Positions 20,365 to 32,779 are shown, numbered from the stretch's first letter. The stretch: 64,000 nt of DNA from Lytechinus pictus (GCF_037042905.1 NC_087254.1:16291103-16355102); one strand, 5' to 3'. Notes: generated by a model from the sequence alone, not told the origin. Program-made: numbers and translations.

Positions 20365-21430
20365 AGACACCGTCACTTTCATGCTCAAGGCAAGTATGCA
20401 CATGTATACAATGATACGCCCATAAAAGCGTTCATGTATGAAGTACGATCAAATTCAAGATATTTGTGACCACAATTCTTATATTTATTTGTTATCCTAC
20501 TAGTTCATCTTGTGTTACTGTCAAGCCCTGACGTATGTAATCTGAAGTCTGTTTTAAGAAAAGTTAAAAATTGAAAATTGGGTATTTGCGTGGTTTATCA
20601 CACCTGCAAGACAGCCCAGGATGTATTATTCTTCAGTATAAAACCAAATTAATCTGATCATTTTTTTTTATGTTGCCCGTGAAATTTCGCTATTTTTCTG
20701 TGGAAAGGAATGGCATAGCTTCTTTTTTTTAGGAGCTATAATAATAAGAGCTACTGTAAATTGAAGGGAAAATCGGATTTTGAAGAGACTATGTGCTCAT
20801 CTCCTTAGTGAATTGGGCCTTTCTTGTTTTCAAAATGTCTTGGATTTTTGTTTTGTTTTGGGTTTTGTTTGTGGGGGGGGGGGAATCAGAAAAAAAATTT
20901 AATTACCAATATGATTTCAGAATTATTCAGAAGTTGGCTGGTCATTGTGACACCGTGATACACTAAATGGCCAAATAACTAATACCTATCCTTTGATTTG
21001 TTCTTCAAGTATTACCTATTAAAACAATAGTTCTTGAAAAGGAAATAATGGTCAGATTTTATTTCCAAATATCACTGTTCTCTTTCCACCGAAAGTATTG
21101 GAATATATACATCAGCATGAAATGCAATAATATAATAAAATATTTAGTACATTTAATTTCATTGAGCTCATCAGTCACTAAGTGTAGTTCATAATAACTA
21201 ATAATTCATTTATTACCATTAATATTCAACTTGAGTGATGAAAGCACAGATAACCAGATGGACAAGAGCTATGCAGTGTTTTGTAATGATTCTTGATTCT
21301 TTCTTCAAATTGTATAACAGTCATCTATTGATGAAAGATTCAATCAGGACAAGTTTCCACCAGAATAATGCCTTTTCAGCCCTCAGAATATTGTAAAGCC
21401 TGTACTAGGTTAGCATCCAGTAATACACCT
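20365..21430. other. No recognised element
   Basis: AT-rich sequence downstream of RPTOR with a short g-run near 20872. No coding-looking ORF or recognisable repeat ends were seen. Confidence 0.4.
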
Positions 21431-21439
21431 ATCTTTGCC

Positions 21440-21760
21440 CATTGGGTGATTTCAATTTTGGTGTTGGTGCTGGTGTTGGAAGCACAATTCAGATTGCCTT
21501 CCCTAGCACCAGAACCTAATGTGTCCAGTGTGGGTGTTGGAAGCAGAACTTAGATTGCCTTAGCACCAGCACCTAATATGTTCAGCATTGGTGTTGGAAG
21601 CACAAATTAGATTGCCTTCCCTAGCACCAACACCTAATATGTTCAGCATTGATGTTGGTATTGGAAGCACAAATTACCTAGCCTTAGCACCAGTACCTGA
21701 CCTGTTCAGTGTTGGTATTAGTATTGGAAGAATAATTCAGATTGCCTTCCTGAGTACTAA
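21440..21760 (+). repeat. Minisatellite, about 60-75 bp unit
   Basis: Four to five degenerate copies of ggtgttggaagcacaaatta, gattgccttccctagcacca followed by acacctaatatgttcagcat. The short ORFs here are produced by the repeat. Confidence 0.85.
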
Positions 21761-22393
21761 CACCTATATCGAGTTCACAATCATGGCCCAAATTATATTA
21801 TTGATAGCTCAAATCCTATTGAGATTCATTTGAGGACCAGCTTTATTTTAAGGTGCTGTGCTGATTTTCATCCTAAGGCACATACCATCACCAAAAAAGG
21901 TCAACACCAAATTTGAAATCACCCATTGTCTTAAATATGGGTTTCCAGATGAATTTAAATGTAGTTGTCAAACCTATGCTACAGACAAGAGTCACAAGAA
22001 TAATTGAAATGAGATGGAACATTATAAGTATCTTTGTAACAGCTTTTATCTTCATCCTATTCCACACTGACATATATGTATTGCCCTGAAGTCTCAAACC
22101 CTGTTCTTTTAATTAAAAAAAATTTATATATTTTGATGTTTTCTCTGACAGAAATCATAAGTGTGAATTGAAGGACAGATATAAAAAAGGCAATATTACT
22201 GTCTGATTTGAAAAAGCATACCTCTTGATGTTCAAGGGGGAAAAGTTATAAAGATTATATTTCCTTTGTCTGAATGTGTATTGTGCAAATCCTAATTTCT
22301 TTTGTAAAATTGTATATAAGATAAACTATGATGGCATGTTATAAACTGTATTTGTATAAAGAAGCATGACTCTTCAATATGGTCTTTGTTCAA

Positions 22394-22399
22394 AATAAA
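22394..22399 (+). terminator. RPTOR: Candidate poly(A) signal for RPTOR
   Basis: AATAAA followed within 25 bases by a possible cleavage region. It is the last plus-strand signal before the convergent MRM2 gene. Confidence 0.4.
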
Positions 22400-22874
22400 G
22401 ATTCATGTCTGACGTAACATAAAAACCTTGGATTTGTTGCATTTATTGAGGGAGGTGTTTGCAAACTGATTTGATCACCAAAATACAGGTACCTGTAAAT
22501 TAACAAGAACTTGTTCAGGTCTCAAAATATCAGAAAATTATTTTTCTGCACTCATTACAACCTGAACGGGGTAAAGTTCTTGGAGTTGTGAGCATACATG
22601 TATGAGTAAGGTCTCGATAGCTGATGAGGTGCAGAAGTCAAAATTATTACCCAAGCAAGCAACCAAATCCCTTATGGCGTCTGCGCTGCCAGCGTACTCT
22701 CTGGCCTGGGAAATTATTTAGCAATAAATTTCAGGCATAGTAACAAGTAATTTGATTTTCCACTGGCAAAAATACCTGGAATCTCATGATTGGGATAAAT
22801 TTTCCGACCACAGAATACCTAGTATACTCGGTTTCCAAGTCAGTTTGGAGGAACCTTTTCGGAACTCGACCAAT

Positions 22875-22880
22875 TTTATT
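22875..22880 (-). terminator. MRM2: Candidate poly(A) signal for MRM2
   Basis: AATAAA on the minus strand (plus TTTATT), about 330 bp after the MRM2 stop. Another lies at 22442-22447. The distal one would make the two 3' UTRs overlap. Confidence 0.4.
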
Positions 22881-23210
22881 GTAATATCAAATTTAATCTT
22901 ATCATTCACCTGCTTGACTTTAGGCTGAAAGAGAGACGATGACTTAAAGATGCGGGAAGAAGAATGCACAAATAACATGAAATCCCAGATCATCAAATTA
23001 TTTCAACTCAAATTCATAGAGAACACAATGGGTAGACACCAAATAGGTGTCAAGTCGACACTATATCTTCTTAACAGTCGATCAAGAAAAAACAAATTCT
23101 GGACAGGCTGTATGTTTTTGGAGATTTCTTCTGGGTTTCCCCTCCAGATACTGGTAGATACAATCAGGGGGGTTTTTTTGGGGGGAGGGGTGCTTTACAT
23201 ACAATGTACA

Positions 23211-26200
23211 TCAGCTTTTCGGATGAACCAGATATCTCTTAAAACCTCGCGCTAAGAGGTAGATTTCGGAAGATTCCTTCCGACTCGCCTCGGGCCTCAA
23301 TACCTTCACTGAACGGAAAGAGTCTGCAAGGTCCTTTTTCAAGAGCCCCGTTTCATGTCCGTCCCACAACTTTGTCAGGAAGTGACCATTCTCACACAAA
23401 ACCTTTGTCGCGAAGCCCATCGCTGTCCGTGCGAGGGCGACGATTTGCTCGTGGTCCATGGCGTGGATTCCTGTAGCGTTTGGAGCCATGTCACTCAAGA
23501 CAGCATCAGGAAGTCTGTTGTCTAAATGACCCAGTATCTCCTCCTGGATGAAAGGGTCGGTAAAGTCACTCTGATCCAGGATGATAGCGCCCTCTACAGG
23601 TTGCATGTGAAGTAGATCCACAGCTATGACGGTTCCCCTAGGTTTGGCATTGTCTGTGTTGTGCCATGAAAAAAAAAGGATGAGAGATTGTATGAAATTA
23701 TTATACTGGTAGATTCTGACTTTCATATTAAGCCAGAATCACCCAAAGTATTTATAAGAAATGAAATATTAATAAATATGGCTGCAAGATATTGCATTGG
23801 GTATTAATCATATCTAGTAAAAAAAACCACTATGGCAAATAATGTATCATGAATAACTGTCAAATATCAAGGAGTGCTCAATTCAAAAGAAAGATCAAAG
23901 CAACAGCAATCATGCAAGACTCCCATAAGAATCTTTCCATCACTAATATTCACGTTTGTCATTAACAAAACAATGGGGAACGCAGAAAAGCAAAAAAAAC
24001 GCTGTGGCCTTTACAGCGGGATTCTTGCTTGAAAAAAGACGCTGCACAGACTTGGTAAAGTATTGATTAGTGTTTCATTTCATGTAGTTTAATTTCAATT
24101 TTTTACCCATCGTGTTTGTTTTTGCCATTTTGTATAGCACTTTGAAACTTAAAAAAAGTGCTTTATTATAAGGACTTTTATCTGAATGAAAGGTGTAGGC
24201 CTACCAACACTTAGAACTCTTGTTTATACTCATATTAGGAAAATGCAAAATATCTCAAATATGCTTTTCACACTGCATTTCCTTACCCCATACTATCCTT
24301 AACCCTGGACTATCCTTAACCCCATACTATCTTTTTTTTTTATTCACACTGTCTTTCTTAACCCCGTACTGTTTGCTTAGCCGGGGTTAACGCCTTAACC
24401 CCGGGCAATCACACAGCTCATAAATATTGATGATTTCACCATACAGAACGCGATTAACGTGCAATTTCGACTTCTGTGATTGGCTAATGCTTAGCCCCAC
24501 TTTTCCTTAGCCCTGTTTCGTTTCACACTGCATCTCTTAGCACCGCAATTGTGGTGCTAGCACCACAATAAGCCGGCTAACCCTGCTTTTTTGCAGGGCC
24601 AGATAGTACCGTACTATTTACCGTGCTAGCCCACTTTGCTAAAACGTAGTGTGAAAACGAAGTGGGCTAAGCTTAACCCCAGGAAATTGGTGGGGCTAAG
24701 ACCCCCCCTTAGCCCCACCAATTTCCTGGGGTTAAGGGAAAAAAGTGCAGTGTGAAAAGCATATGAGATTAGGAGGACGTCAAAAAGATATCTTTCATTA
24801 AAATGATGTACAAGGAAAATTATCATCTTTGTGATAAACATATTCACTGAACTCAGAATAGTCAATATTCTCAAATGAAAATTTCAAAAACAAATGTCCC
24901 TGTTCTATTTAAATACAACTTACTCTGCATAGCAGAATTGGTCTTTTCAACAGTCACTTGTGTCCATGAGCCGGGTGCTGCTCCACATTCAATAATAGTC
25001 TGACCATACTTCATAAGTCTGTACCGGGAGTCTATCTCCAAAAGCTTGTATGCACTCCTAGCCCTGTAGTTGTCAGCCTGTCAACAACAACAAAAAACAC
25101 CCCAAAATCACACTATTTATTCATATTTATGTAATTTTCTGAAAAAAATTTACAAAAACTTTCCAAATATCTTTTTTTTATTCAATTAATGCTCATGCCC
25201 AGATTTATAACTGATTGGGTACACCACAGGGTTTTGGTGGTTTTCCTAAATTATATAGTACAAAGAATAAGACTATGCACATCACTGCAACCAGACACAT
25301 ACAGAAGAAACTTATAATACAAGATGTTTAAATTAATCAAATGCAAAGAACATAATTTATTCATGAAGATATAATGAATTTAGGGATTTATATTGTGGCA
25401 GTACAAGAAACCCTTGTATCACCCTTGTATTATCCCAGACCAAAGCTTCAGTCTCTGTTTCGTTGGTTGTTCCGTGGGAATAAGTCTTGCTTCACTACAC
25501 CACCTCCATAAACTGAAGCCATTCTTACACTGTTCAGGGAACCTGTCCACAAAATTCATTCTTGATTTTATACCAATTTAGTACATTTTCATTAAAACAT
25601 AAGTCTATAAATGATTCAAGTTATGAAAATAATCAGAATCTAGTCATAAACACCAATTTGGTGCAATTTATACAAGAATCATTACACATCAAAACCCCCA
25701 TTTCAATGGAGGAAGAATAAATTGAGCTTTTGGGGGCATAGGTCCCTCACACTGTGCAATGACTTGCCCTCTATGTTGGAGGCACTACTACTACCTATGC
25801 TATGAGGTCAAAACATATTGACCTTATCGGCGATAGCACATATACGGGGTGTAGAAAATTGGCACCAGCGGTCACACAAATGCACACAATGATGGCGACA
25901 AGGCTTGTCGACAGGGTGAATTGTCTAGTTTTTTTTTCTCCCTCGTTTTTAGTCATGAACTTTTTTGAGTGAGATTAGTAACTGTTTATTGCAGTTTAGA
26001 TACTGATCAAAGGCAAAAATTTTGATCAAATAGCTGTGGATTTTTAACAATGGTGCTTGGCAGTCTGACTACTCTGGCAGCTTTCAACCTTGTTGAGGTC
26101 CCGGTGAGGTCCCAATACCTCCTAGAGTGGTTGGAGGAGAAAACAAAAAGGTAAAAAAAAACTCCTCCAGACAGATTTAAGCTTTCTAATATGCCCCTTG

Positions 26201-27306
26201 GTTTGTAATCGAGGATGGGAAGTACGAAGACATGCTGCTCCGTTTTAACATGTGTACTGCCCACCGTCATTGTTTGATAGCTCCAAAATAGGCTTACCTT
26301 TAGAGTACAACACAACTATAAGAGGGTGTTGCAATGCCTTTAAACACAAAATAAACTACAAATAAATTATTACAAAATTTAATAATTTCGATTATAATTT
26401 GTTACAATTACACTGTGAATCAGGATTATTTTAGAGTCTATTATCATTATCATCTAGCAGATCTGTGTCACGTTTTAACAGTGGACAATCAATGTGCATT
26501 GTATTCTAAAAGTAAAAAAAAAATTATGTGTAAAATAAAAAACATCGTCTCCTCCGACCTCACCTCCCAACTTCATTACATAATATCTGATCATTCATGC
26601 AAATTACACTCATCACAATCAGTATATAGGGTCTATTTAGAAAAGACTTCCTTATCTTATGTCCCCTCCAGCTCCACTAATTTTAAAAATACCTCCCCAA
26701 ACCCCCTAGCTTCTTTCGTTCTCTTTTTTTTCTTCATAATTCCGGTTGGAATTTGGATTCGAACCTCTCGCTGCAGAACGAGGCATCTCCAGTTTGTTGC
26801 CTTACTCACTGAGCTAGCAGGAATTGTTGAAAGCCATGGGTTTCATAACGGTTATCAACCAATATTCAACCGATTTTCTAACTACCGGTACATAAACCGA
26901 GGCCATTGGGAATTACACACACTCAAAATTTTGATGGAATAAAGCCATATTTTGGTATGTATCCAACTTTTCCTTCCTAAATCTCTTAGATATATGTTAG
27001 ATAATTCTTTAATAAACCTCCATATTTTTTTAAATTCAGTTAGTGAAGGGGACATGGAAGTCTTTGCCTCTATGGATTAGGCCTACATCATACCCTTGCT
27101 TGCTTGACAAATGGATCAGTAAGGTGCCTGTTGATCCACTGCTGAGAGCTGTGTGATTTATTTTTCAGACCAGGTTTCTTCTTTCTCAGGACACTGCTCG
27201 CATGAATGCATCTTGCATCGGCATCTTTCGATCTCATTCTCATCAGCAGCTGTGACAACGACCGTGCATGGGAACACATGATATTCTTTATCTGTTGCAT
27301 GATCAA
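23211..27306 (-). CDS. MRM2: Mitochondrial rRNA 2'-O-methyltransferase 2 (RrmJ/FtsJ family)
   Basis: MRM2 methylates a ribose in the A-loop region of the mitochondrial large-subunit rRNA using S-adenosylmethionine. Three exons on the minus strand: 27306-27094 (start), 25077-24924, 23653-23211 (TGA), joining in frame to 269 residues. Exon 1 has a basic Ser/Arg-rich leader typical of mitochondrial import, then [11 protein letters not shown]. Exon 2 encodes [20 protein letters not shown] and the SAM motif [12 protein letters not shown]. Exon 3 has [34 protein letters not shown] and [17 protein letters not shown]. The K-D-K-E catalytic tetrad of the family is present (SAYKLL, LSDM, LTKLW, RKESSE). 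The start could also be the Met at 27300 or 27279. The pattern closely matches human MRM2. Confidence 0.96.
23654..24923 (-). other. MRM2: MRM2 intron 2
   Basis: Minus-strand GT (24923-24922) and AG (23655-23654) with matching phase 1. It contains the MITE at 24256-24769. Confidence 0.85.
24256..24769. mobile_element. MITE, TIR catatgcttttcacactgca
   Basis: Left atatgcttttcacactgcat, ttccttacccc; right inverse ggggttaagggaaaaaagtg, cagtgtgaaaagcatat. About 510 bp, rich in further internal palindromes (ccttagccccaccaatttcc / ggaaattggtggggctaaga). Confidence 0.9.
25078..27093 (-). other. MRM2: MRM2 intron 1
   Basis: About 2 kb intron separating the leader exon from the SAM-binding exon. The only recognisable insert is a tRNA-like segment near 26738-26832. 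The rest is AT-rich and unremarkable. Confidence 0.8.
26738..26832 (-). mobile_element. tRNA-like segment (SINE head), minus strand
   Basis: Read on the minus strand: gctagctcagtgagtaaggc (box A), about 35 bases, then gagaggttcgaatccaaatt (box B). The T-stem and acceptor stem do not pair well, so a SINE head or tRNA pseudogene is more likely than a functional tRNA. Confidence 0.55.
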
Positions 27307-27839
27307 GGCAAAGATTACTGGTAAAACCTTGTTAGCAAAAAAATCATGATATAAACAATAATTTGGTAATTACAGACATCTAATTTAGTCCACCTCGACC
27401 TCTGACTTGAAGTGAATGAATACTATTCCAAATTCAATTGTCATGTCGTCTAGCTGTGACACGAATTCCAACGTCTGGGACAATGGCAATTGGCATGCTT
27501 TCAAATTCAATCCAGGCAGTAAGTAGTAAGACTTAGTCATCATGATAGTAGATTCTAGTCTAGTGCATCACTTCTAAGAGATCAGTAGATATATTTGAGC
27601 TTTCCTGGTTCCTCGTGAATGTGATCCTTTGTTTTATCGAGCTACCTTAAACGAACAACTTGGGCTTGGCCTGCGACGCGTCGCTCCGGATTGTAGCGAA
27701 TCCCGAACATGCATCCAACGCGTACCGACTCGCCGAACAACGGCAGCAAGTACCTGGCGGTATGAACGCCCTTGCGGCAATCTTGTATCTAATGCATTTG
27801 TAAGGGCCATGTGTGAGAAGTGGGCGTGGTGTGGGCGTG

Positions 27840-28330
27840 TCCACAATGATGACAATGATGAAGATGGCAGTGATTTTGATGGCGGTGGTACGTGGTCAGT
27901 ATGGTGGTGGTGCCCGGTGGTGATGATGACGATGACTGATGTAATATGATGAGGAGGAGGAAGGAGAGGGTACGTAATAATGATGAATATGATTTGACTA
28001 ACGAAGGTGATGATGATGGTGATCGAGGTGAAAGACGGAGGGTTGGATATAGTGATGTGATGATGGTCATGATGACGATCGATGATGATGATGATGAAGA
28101 TGGTCATGACGACGACGATGAATATGATGATGAAGAAGATGATGATGGTGGTGGTGGTGGTGATGATGGTGATGATGATGATGATGATGGTGCATGATGA
28201 TGACGACACGACGATGATGATGCTGACGATGATTATAATGACCTCCACTATCACCATCGTCATCGCCAACGCACCGCCACTACCATTATCACCACCAAAC
28301 CACTACCATCATCATCGGTCATCATCAGCT
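27840..28330 (+). repeat. (GAT/GAC)n microsatellite upstream of MRM2
   Basis: gatgatgat, gatgacgat and ggtggtgg triplets, switching to the complementary atcatcatc/caccac type after about 28240. The 211-residue Ile/His-rich open frame across it is an artefact. Confidence 0.92.
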
Positions 28331-28741
28331 TCATTCAGTGTCATTATCATCATCTATCCACTCAGTCGGACTGGTTGCGTGCTAACTTAGCCTCCACCGG
28401 CCCAACCGGTCTAGTAAAAACTTGACAATTAGAAGCATTCGAATTATATGGCTTTTAAAGGGGGAGTGAACCAATACTGTGTTATTAATGACCAGTCTTA
28501 ATGTACCTTATTTGCGATAACCGTAATACAGAGAATACCGGGAGAGAATAAAATAAGCTTATGATTCCATTGAGGGGAAAAGTACTTTGTTTGCTACTTG
28601 GTAAAATTATTGGGGCATGAATGTAGTGAAATATAGTGTGTTATAATTTAATCAGGCGCATATATTTCAAGAATACATCGGCTCAAAATGTACAAGTGGA
28701 CTTGAGCTGATGCTCTAATTAAGCTGTTGGTTCGTTCATAA

Positions 28742-29262
28742 TAAAGGGGAAATTCACCCTGACGCAAAAGTTTGTTCTAAAAATAGCAGGAAAAATAATA
28801 AAAAATATTAATTAAGGTTAATTGCGGAAAATACATTAAACATTAAGAAAATTATTAAAATTTAAAGTTATGGATTTGTGACGTCAGAAACGAGCAGCTA
28901 TACCCCATGTGTTCGTATGCAATATGAAATGCATAAATTTCAATTTTCTAATGGTTCGTTATGACTTATTTTTGTTTTCTTTTTACATGTTTTAGAAACG
29001 GGTGTGAAATGATTCTCTATTGATATACTGAAGGTGCAGTGAAAACCATTTTCTAAGAAAAGGACATTTCATTTATTGTTACCATGCGATATGCAATAAA
29101 GCTGCTCGCATATGACGTTACAAACCAAATAATTAAAATTCTTAAGGACTTTTTAATTCTTTGTTGGAATTTTCTCAAACTTGTTCGGCAATATTTTTTA
29201 TTATTTTTTTATGTTAGTTTTACAATAAACTTTTTGTCAAGGTGAACTTCGACTTTAAGGCC
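28742..29262. mobile_element. MITE, TIR aaaggggaaattcaccctga
   Basis: Left aaaggggaaattcaccctga, cgcaaaagtttgttctaaaa; right inverse acaataaactttttgtcaag, gtgaacttcgactttaa. About 520 bp. Sub-terminal ataataaaaaatatt is inverted as aatattttttattatt. Confidence 0.82.
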
Positions 29263-30600
29263 ATATATTCAAGGGATTTCAAAGAGAGTGATAAAAGTTA
29301 TTTAAATAGATTAGAGAAAACATATAAGAAACGGATCAAAACTGAGATCCACACTTTTTGTGTTGTGAACAAAATACCTTATAATCTGTAAGAGGTTAAT
29401 CATCGGATCAATATTAGTGCAAGTGCGGTCCCAGAGATGGAGACTCGATTGGGGCCACCTGGCGTAAAGGGGGAGAGCAAAAAAAAAAGAATATGCCAAG
29501 TCCTATAACTTAAATAAATAATATAATAAGCTCACCCCTCGCTTTAGGCGATTATATATCAATGATTAAGCGCTGACTCTACGAGGGTAAACTCGAGCCA
29601 TGTGCCCCCGGCCTTGGAGAAAAAGTTCAGTATACCCCTCCCCCATTAGTTAGTACTGCCCCTTTTAAAATTTGACATTGTTTAATTTATCATTGTCATT
29701 CTTACAGGTAATATTTTTTTATCATAATATTTTTGTTGTTGTTCGGGAGTGCATCTGTTTGCTCGCCTGTAAATAAGAAACACATCGGTCTAATCTTCAC
29801 GGACCCTCATTTAGTATTGGGGAAGGTTTGATGAAAATCCACCAAAGTATAAAGTTATGAATTATTGAAGTTTCTATTTTATGATAAGAGACAAGCATGC
29901 AAATCCTCCGTATATTGTGTATATAAATACAAAACAAGTTTCTATCTTTAAAAATGAAAGTGTTTTTTATTTGTGTGGTAGATAATAAACAGTTGTGATC
30001 AAACATTTGTGAACCCCGCAACAAAATAAATGCACTCCTGTGTTGAATGTAGACAACAACACCACAATGTCTGGCGAGCGCCCCCCCCCCCCAAAAAAAA
30101 GAAGCTTTATTGAATGTAATATTTTATCACCTGACTTCACAATTAACTATCGAAAACGTGGAAGAACTTGAACTCTTTTTAATTATTCCAAAACTACTCA
30201 ACGACAAATATAATTTCTCATCTTCTAAATATCAGAAAATGATTGAGAATACAATACACTGTATACATTTCAAGGATTAAAATTAATTCATATCGGCTGT
30301 AAATAGTGACCAAACGAATTAACTTTTAAATCTCAAAACTATCTATTAAAAGTGATCAGGATTAACTCTTAAATCTAAAAACTGTTCAAATATTTTAGCT
30401 TTATTCAATCCGGACGGTTGAATACGAAAAACTAATATTCGGTTGGATCTATTTTTTATTTTATTTAGAGTATACAGGCCATACAAAATCATACATAGTA
30501 ATAGTATTTCTTTTCAATGAATCAGTAACTAATCTATTTTTATTTAATATAAGTATATACAGGAGCGGCGCCGTCTTTTGATACTGGGGCTAAGATGACA
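29263..30600. other. Intergenic, nothing recognised
   Basis: AT-rich sequence with short homopolymers (c-run at 30081-30092). No coding-looking ORF or paired inverted ends found. Confidence 0.4.
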
Positions 30601-30629
30601 TACAGTATGTTGGGGTTGTTGGTGTTCTT

Positions 30630-30875
30630 TTTTTTCCTTCTTCTTCTCATCCTCGATCCTCCTCCCCCTCCTTCCAACCATCCGTCTTCTTCTCCTCTTC
30701 CTACTCCTCCTTCTCCCTCTCCCTTCCTTTCTTCCTCCTTCCTTCCTTCCTAAAATCCTTCCTCCTCCATCACTCCTCCCCGAGCTAGCTCCTCCTCGTT
30801 GTTCTTCTTCTCCCCCCCCCCCTGCATGCTCCTCTTCTTCTTCTCTTTCTTCTATTTCTTCCGTTTTCATTGTTT
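30630..30875 (+). repeat. CT-rich simple sequence (ttc/cct)n
   Basis: About 240 bases of pyrimidine-rich sequence. The Arg/Glu-rich open frame on the minus strand is a composition artefact. Confidence 0.85.
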
Positions 30876-31639
30876 TTTATATATTCTTTTTCTCATCTGT
30901 TTTTTTTTTCTTCACTATTAATTTTTGCACTATTTGCCCCTGAAAATGTATGGTAAATGCCTTGTTCAATTTCAAATCTGGATACAGATCAATGTGTTGA
31001 TGAGATGCTTTTGTCTGGAACCCGGTCTGGAAACTACAATATCCCCCTCTTACGTTAGTTTTTTTTGCAAAATACGAAACTTTCTTTTATTTCCAAGAGT
31101 ACCACGTGCACGGAATTAAATTATTTCCATAGATGCCCCATAGAATTAAAGATTGTGAATTGTGCGTGATATTTCACTTTATTACAGGGAACGTAAAATT
31201 AAGCATGACTGCCTAATTATTGCCATGCATTATGTTTACATTGCATTTTCATCCTTGAACAGCCGGCCCCGATCGTCGTAACATATCATTTGGGTACCGC
31301 GGGGGCCCCGGGTACATGCACCCTTTTAATTGATAGTTTGGTACATTAATTATTGTGCTTGTTAATATTCACATTTTAACAGTTCATGCCCGGTCTTTCT
31401 ATGGAGAAATCTTCAATGTCCTCACTATGATCAGATCCGCACGCCCTTTTCAATCTGTGACGATCACGAGTCTATATGCGCGTGCGGCGAACACAGTAAT
31501 TTTCCCGTTGTTCGCAGAACGCCCCTTATACCCACCCATATATTATGTGTTATCAATCCCCACACAAAATTATTATATTAAACGCAATGAAGGAGTATCT
31601 CTGAAATAGCTCAGACTTGTTTTATTTAATCAATTTGGT
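30876..31639. other. Intergenic, nothing recognised
   Basis: No gene signal. A short GC-rich palindromic patch (gggtaccgcgggggccccgg) lies at 31294-31313. Confidence 0.4.
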
Positions 31640-32345
31640 AATATTATATCGGTTCAGAAAATAAACTACATTAGACTTCATTCCAATTAACGTTCCCACG
31701 ATACTTAGTTTAATTAGATTCGAAATTTGAAATACACAATTTTTGTTACTTTTTCCCATTATCTTGTCGGTCACCGATTCCGAAATGTTCCGATTTTTAC
31801 TGAGTGACAAAATACGGAACTGAGCCAAAAAAGACTGCAGCAAATGAAAAAAGTTCTACGGGTCTCGCTTTGTCATGACTTTAATTAATAATTAATTTAA
31901 ACTGTTTCAAAGTTTCTGTAAACAAGATTTAATAAAAAGTTAGGTGAGAGCTTTAAATCAAAATAATTCTTTTTTGGAGGTATGGTTTCTTCCCTATAAG
32001 GCTATATTATATCGATTCAGAAAATAAACTACATACATTAAGACTTCATTTTAATTAATAACGTTCCCATTTTTTATACTTAGTTTAATTAGGTTCGAAA
32101 TTTGAAATACACAATTATATTGTTACCTTTTCCCAGACTTCTCGGTCACCGAAGTGTTCCGAATTTTAATGAGTGACAAAATACGAAACCGAGTAAAAAA
32201 AATGCAGCAAATGAACATGATTAAGCTTTAGCAAATAATTCAATTGCAAATAAAGTTAATCTAAGGATCTTGCTTTGTCATGACTTATTTCAAAGTTTCT
32301 GTAAGCGAGATAAAAAAAGTTATGCGAGAGATTAATCAAAATGAT

Positions 32346-32356
32346 TCTTTCTTGGA
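32346..32356 (-). promoter_or_regulatory. H2B: Histone downstream element of H2B
   Basis: Minus strand ccaagaaaga, the purine-rich U7 snRNA pairing site, 9 nt after the stem-loop. It matches the sea-urchin CAAGAAAGA form. Confidence 0.9.
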
Positions 32357-32364
32357 GATTTGGT

Positions 32365-32380
32365 GGCTCTGATAAGAGCC
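32365..32380 (-). terminator. H2B: Histone mRNA 3' stem-loop of H2B
   Basis: Minus strand ggctcttatcagagcc: a 6-bp stem with loop TATC instead of the usual TTTC seen in the neighbouring H3 and H4. The stem is perfect. Confidence 0.95.
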
Positions 32381-32407
32381 GTTTGGTAAATAAGGCGCAA
32401 ACCAAAT

Positions 32408-32779
32408 TTACTTGGATGTGGTGTACTTGGTGACGGCCTTGGTGCCCTCAGAGACGGCGTGTTTGGCCAATTCACCGGGGAGGAGGAGACGGACAGCGGT
32501 CTGAACCTCACGGCTGCTGATGGTGGACTTCTTGTTGTAGTGGGCAAGACGGGATGCCTCACCGGCGATGCGCTCGAAGACATCGTTGACGAAGCTGTTC
32601 ATGATGGACATGGCACGGCTTGAGATACCAGTGTCGGGGTGAACCTGCTTCAGAACTTTGTAGATGTAGATTCCGTAGCTTTCCTTTCGCTTCCTCCTCC
32701 TCTTCTTGTCTCCGCTAGGCCTGGGGGCCTTAGCCTTCTTCGATCCCTTCTTTCCAGCGGTCTGAGCTTTGGCAGGCAT
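32408..32779 (-). CDS. H2B: Histone H2B (replication-dependent)
   Basis: 123-residue core histone, intronless, that pairs with H2A in the nucleosome. The N-tail is [20 protein letters not shown], followed by [20 protein letters not shown]. The histone fold ([20 protein letters not shown] ... [20 protein letters not shown]) ends in VTKYTTSK. The tail lacks the SPKK repeats of sperm H2B, so it resembles embryonic/late sea-urchin H2B. The start was chosen at 32779 because the 10 residues encoded upstream ([10 protein letters not shown]) are not histone and fall in the 5' UTR. The 3' stem-loop lies 28 nt past the stop. Confidence 0.99.
   Translation of the reverse strand: MPAKAQTAGKKGSKKAKAPRPSGDKKRRRKRKESYGIYIYKVLKQVHPDTGISSRAMSIMNSFVNDVFERIAGEASRLAHYNKKSTISSREVQTAVRLLLPGELAKHAVSEGTKAVTKYTTSK

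Larger units (their letters stand above)
17523..22415 (+). other. RPTOR: Probable RPTOR 3' untranslated region and downstream DNA
   Basis: No ORF resembles a gene between the RPTOR stop and the MRM2 stop. AATAAA occurs at 22394-22399, about 20 bases before a possible cleavage site, and an earlier AATAAA at 18512-18517. Using the distal site the UTR would be about 4.9 kb and would include two SINEs, two MITEs and a minisatellite. Using the proximal site it would be about 1 kb. Which is used cannot be decided from the sequence. Confidence 0.45.
31640..32385 (-). repeat. Tandem duplication of the H2B 3' flank, about 360 bp per copy
   Basis: Copy A 31640-31997 and copy B 32001-32385 share long stretches: cagaaaataaactacat, cgaaatttgaaatacacaat, gagtgacaaaatacg, gctttgtcatgact and tttcaaagtttctgtaa. 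Copy B runs into the working histone downstream element and stem-loop of H2B. At the same place copy A has a decayed version (aattcttttttggaggtatg). Direct orientation, about 360 bp offset. Confidence 0.88.

Noticed and set aside
27634-28269. 211-codon minus-strand open frame
   Set aside because: Two thirds of it is translation of (ATC/CAC)n; the remaining part is open on both strands and matches nothing known.
30544-30870. 108-codon Arg/Glu-rich minus-strand frame
   Set aside because: Reverse reading of a CT-rich tract.
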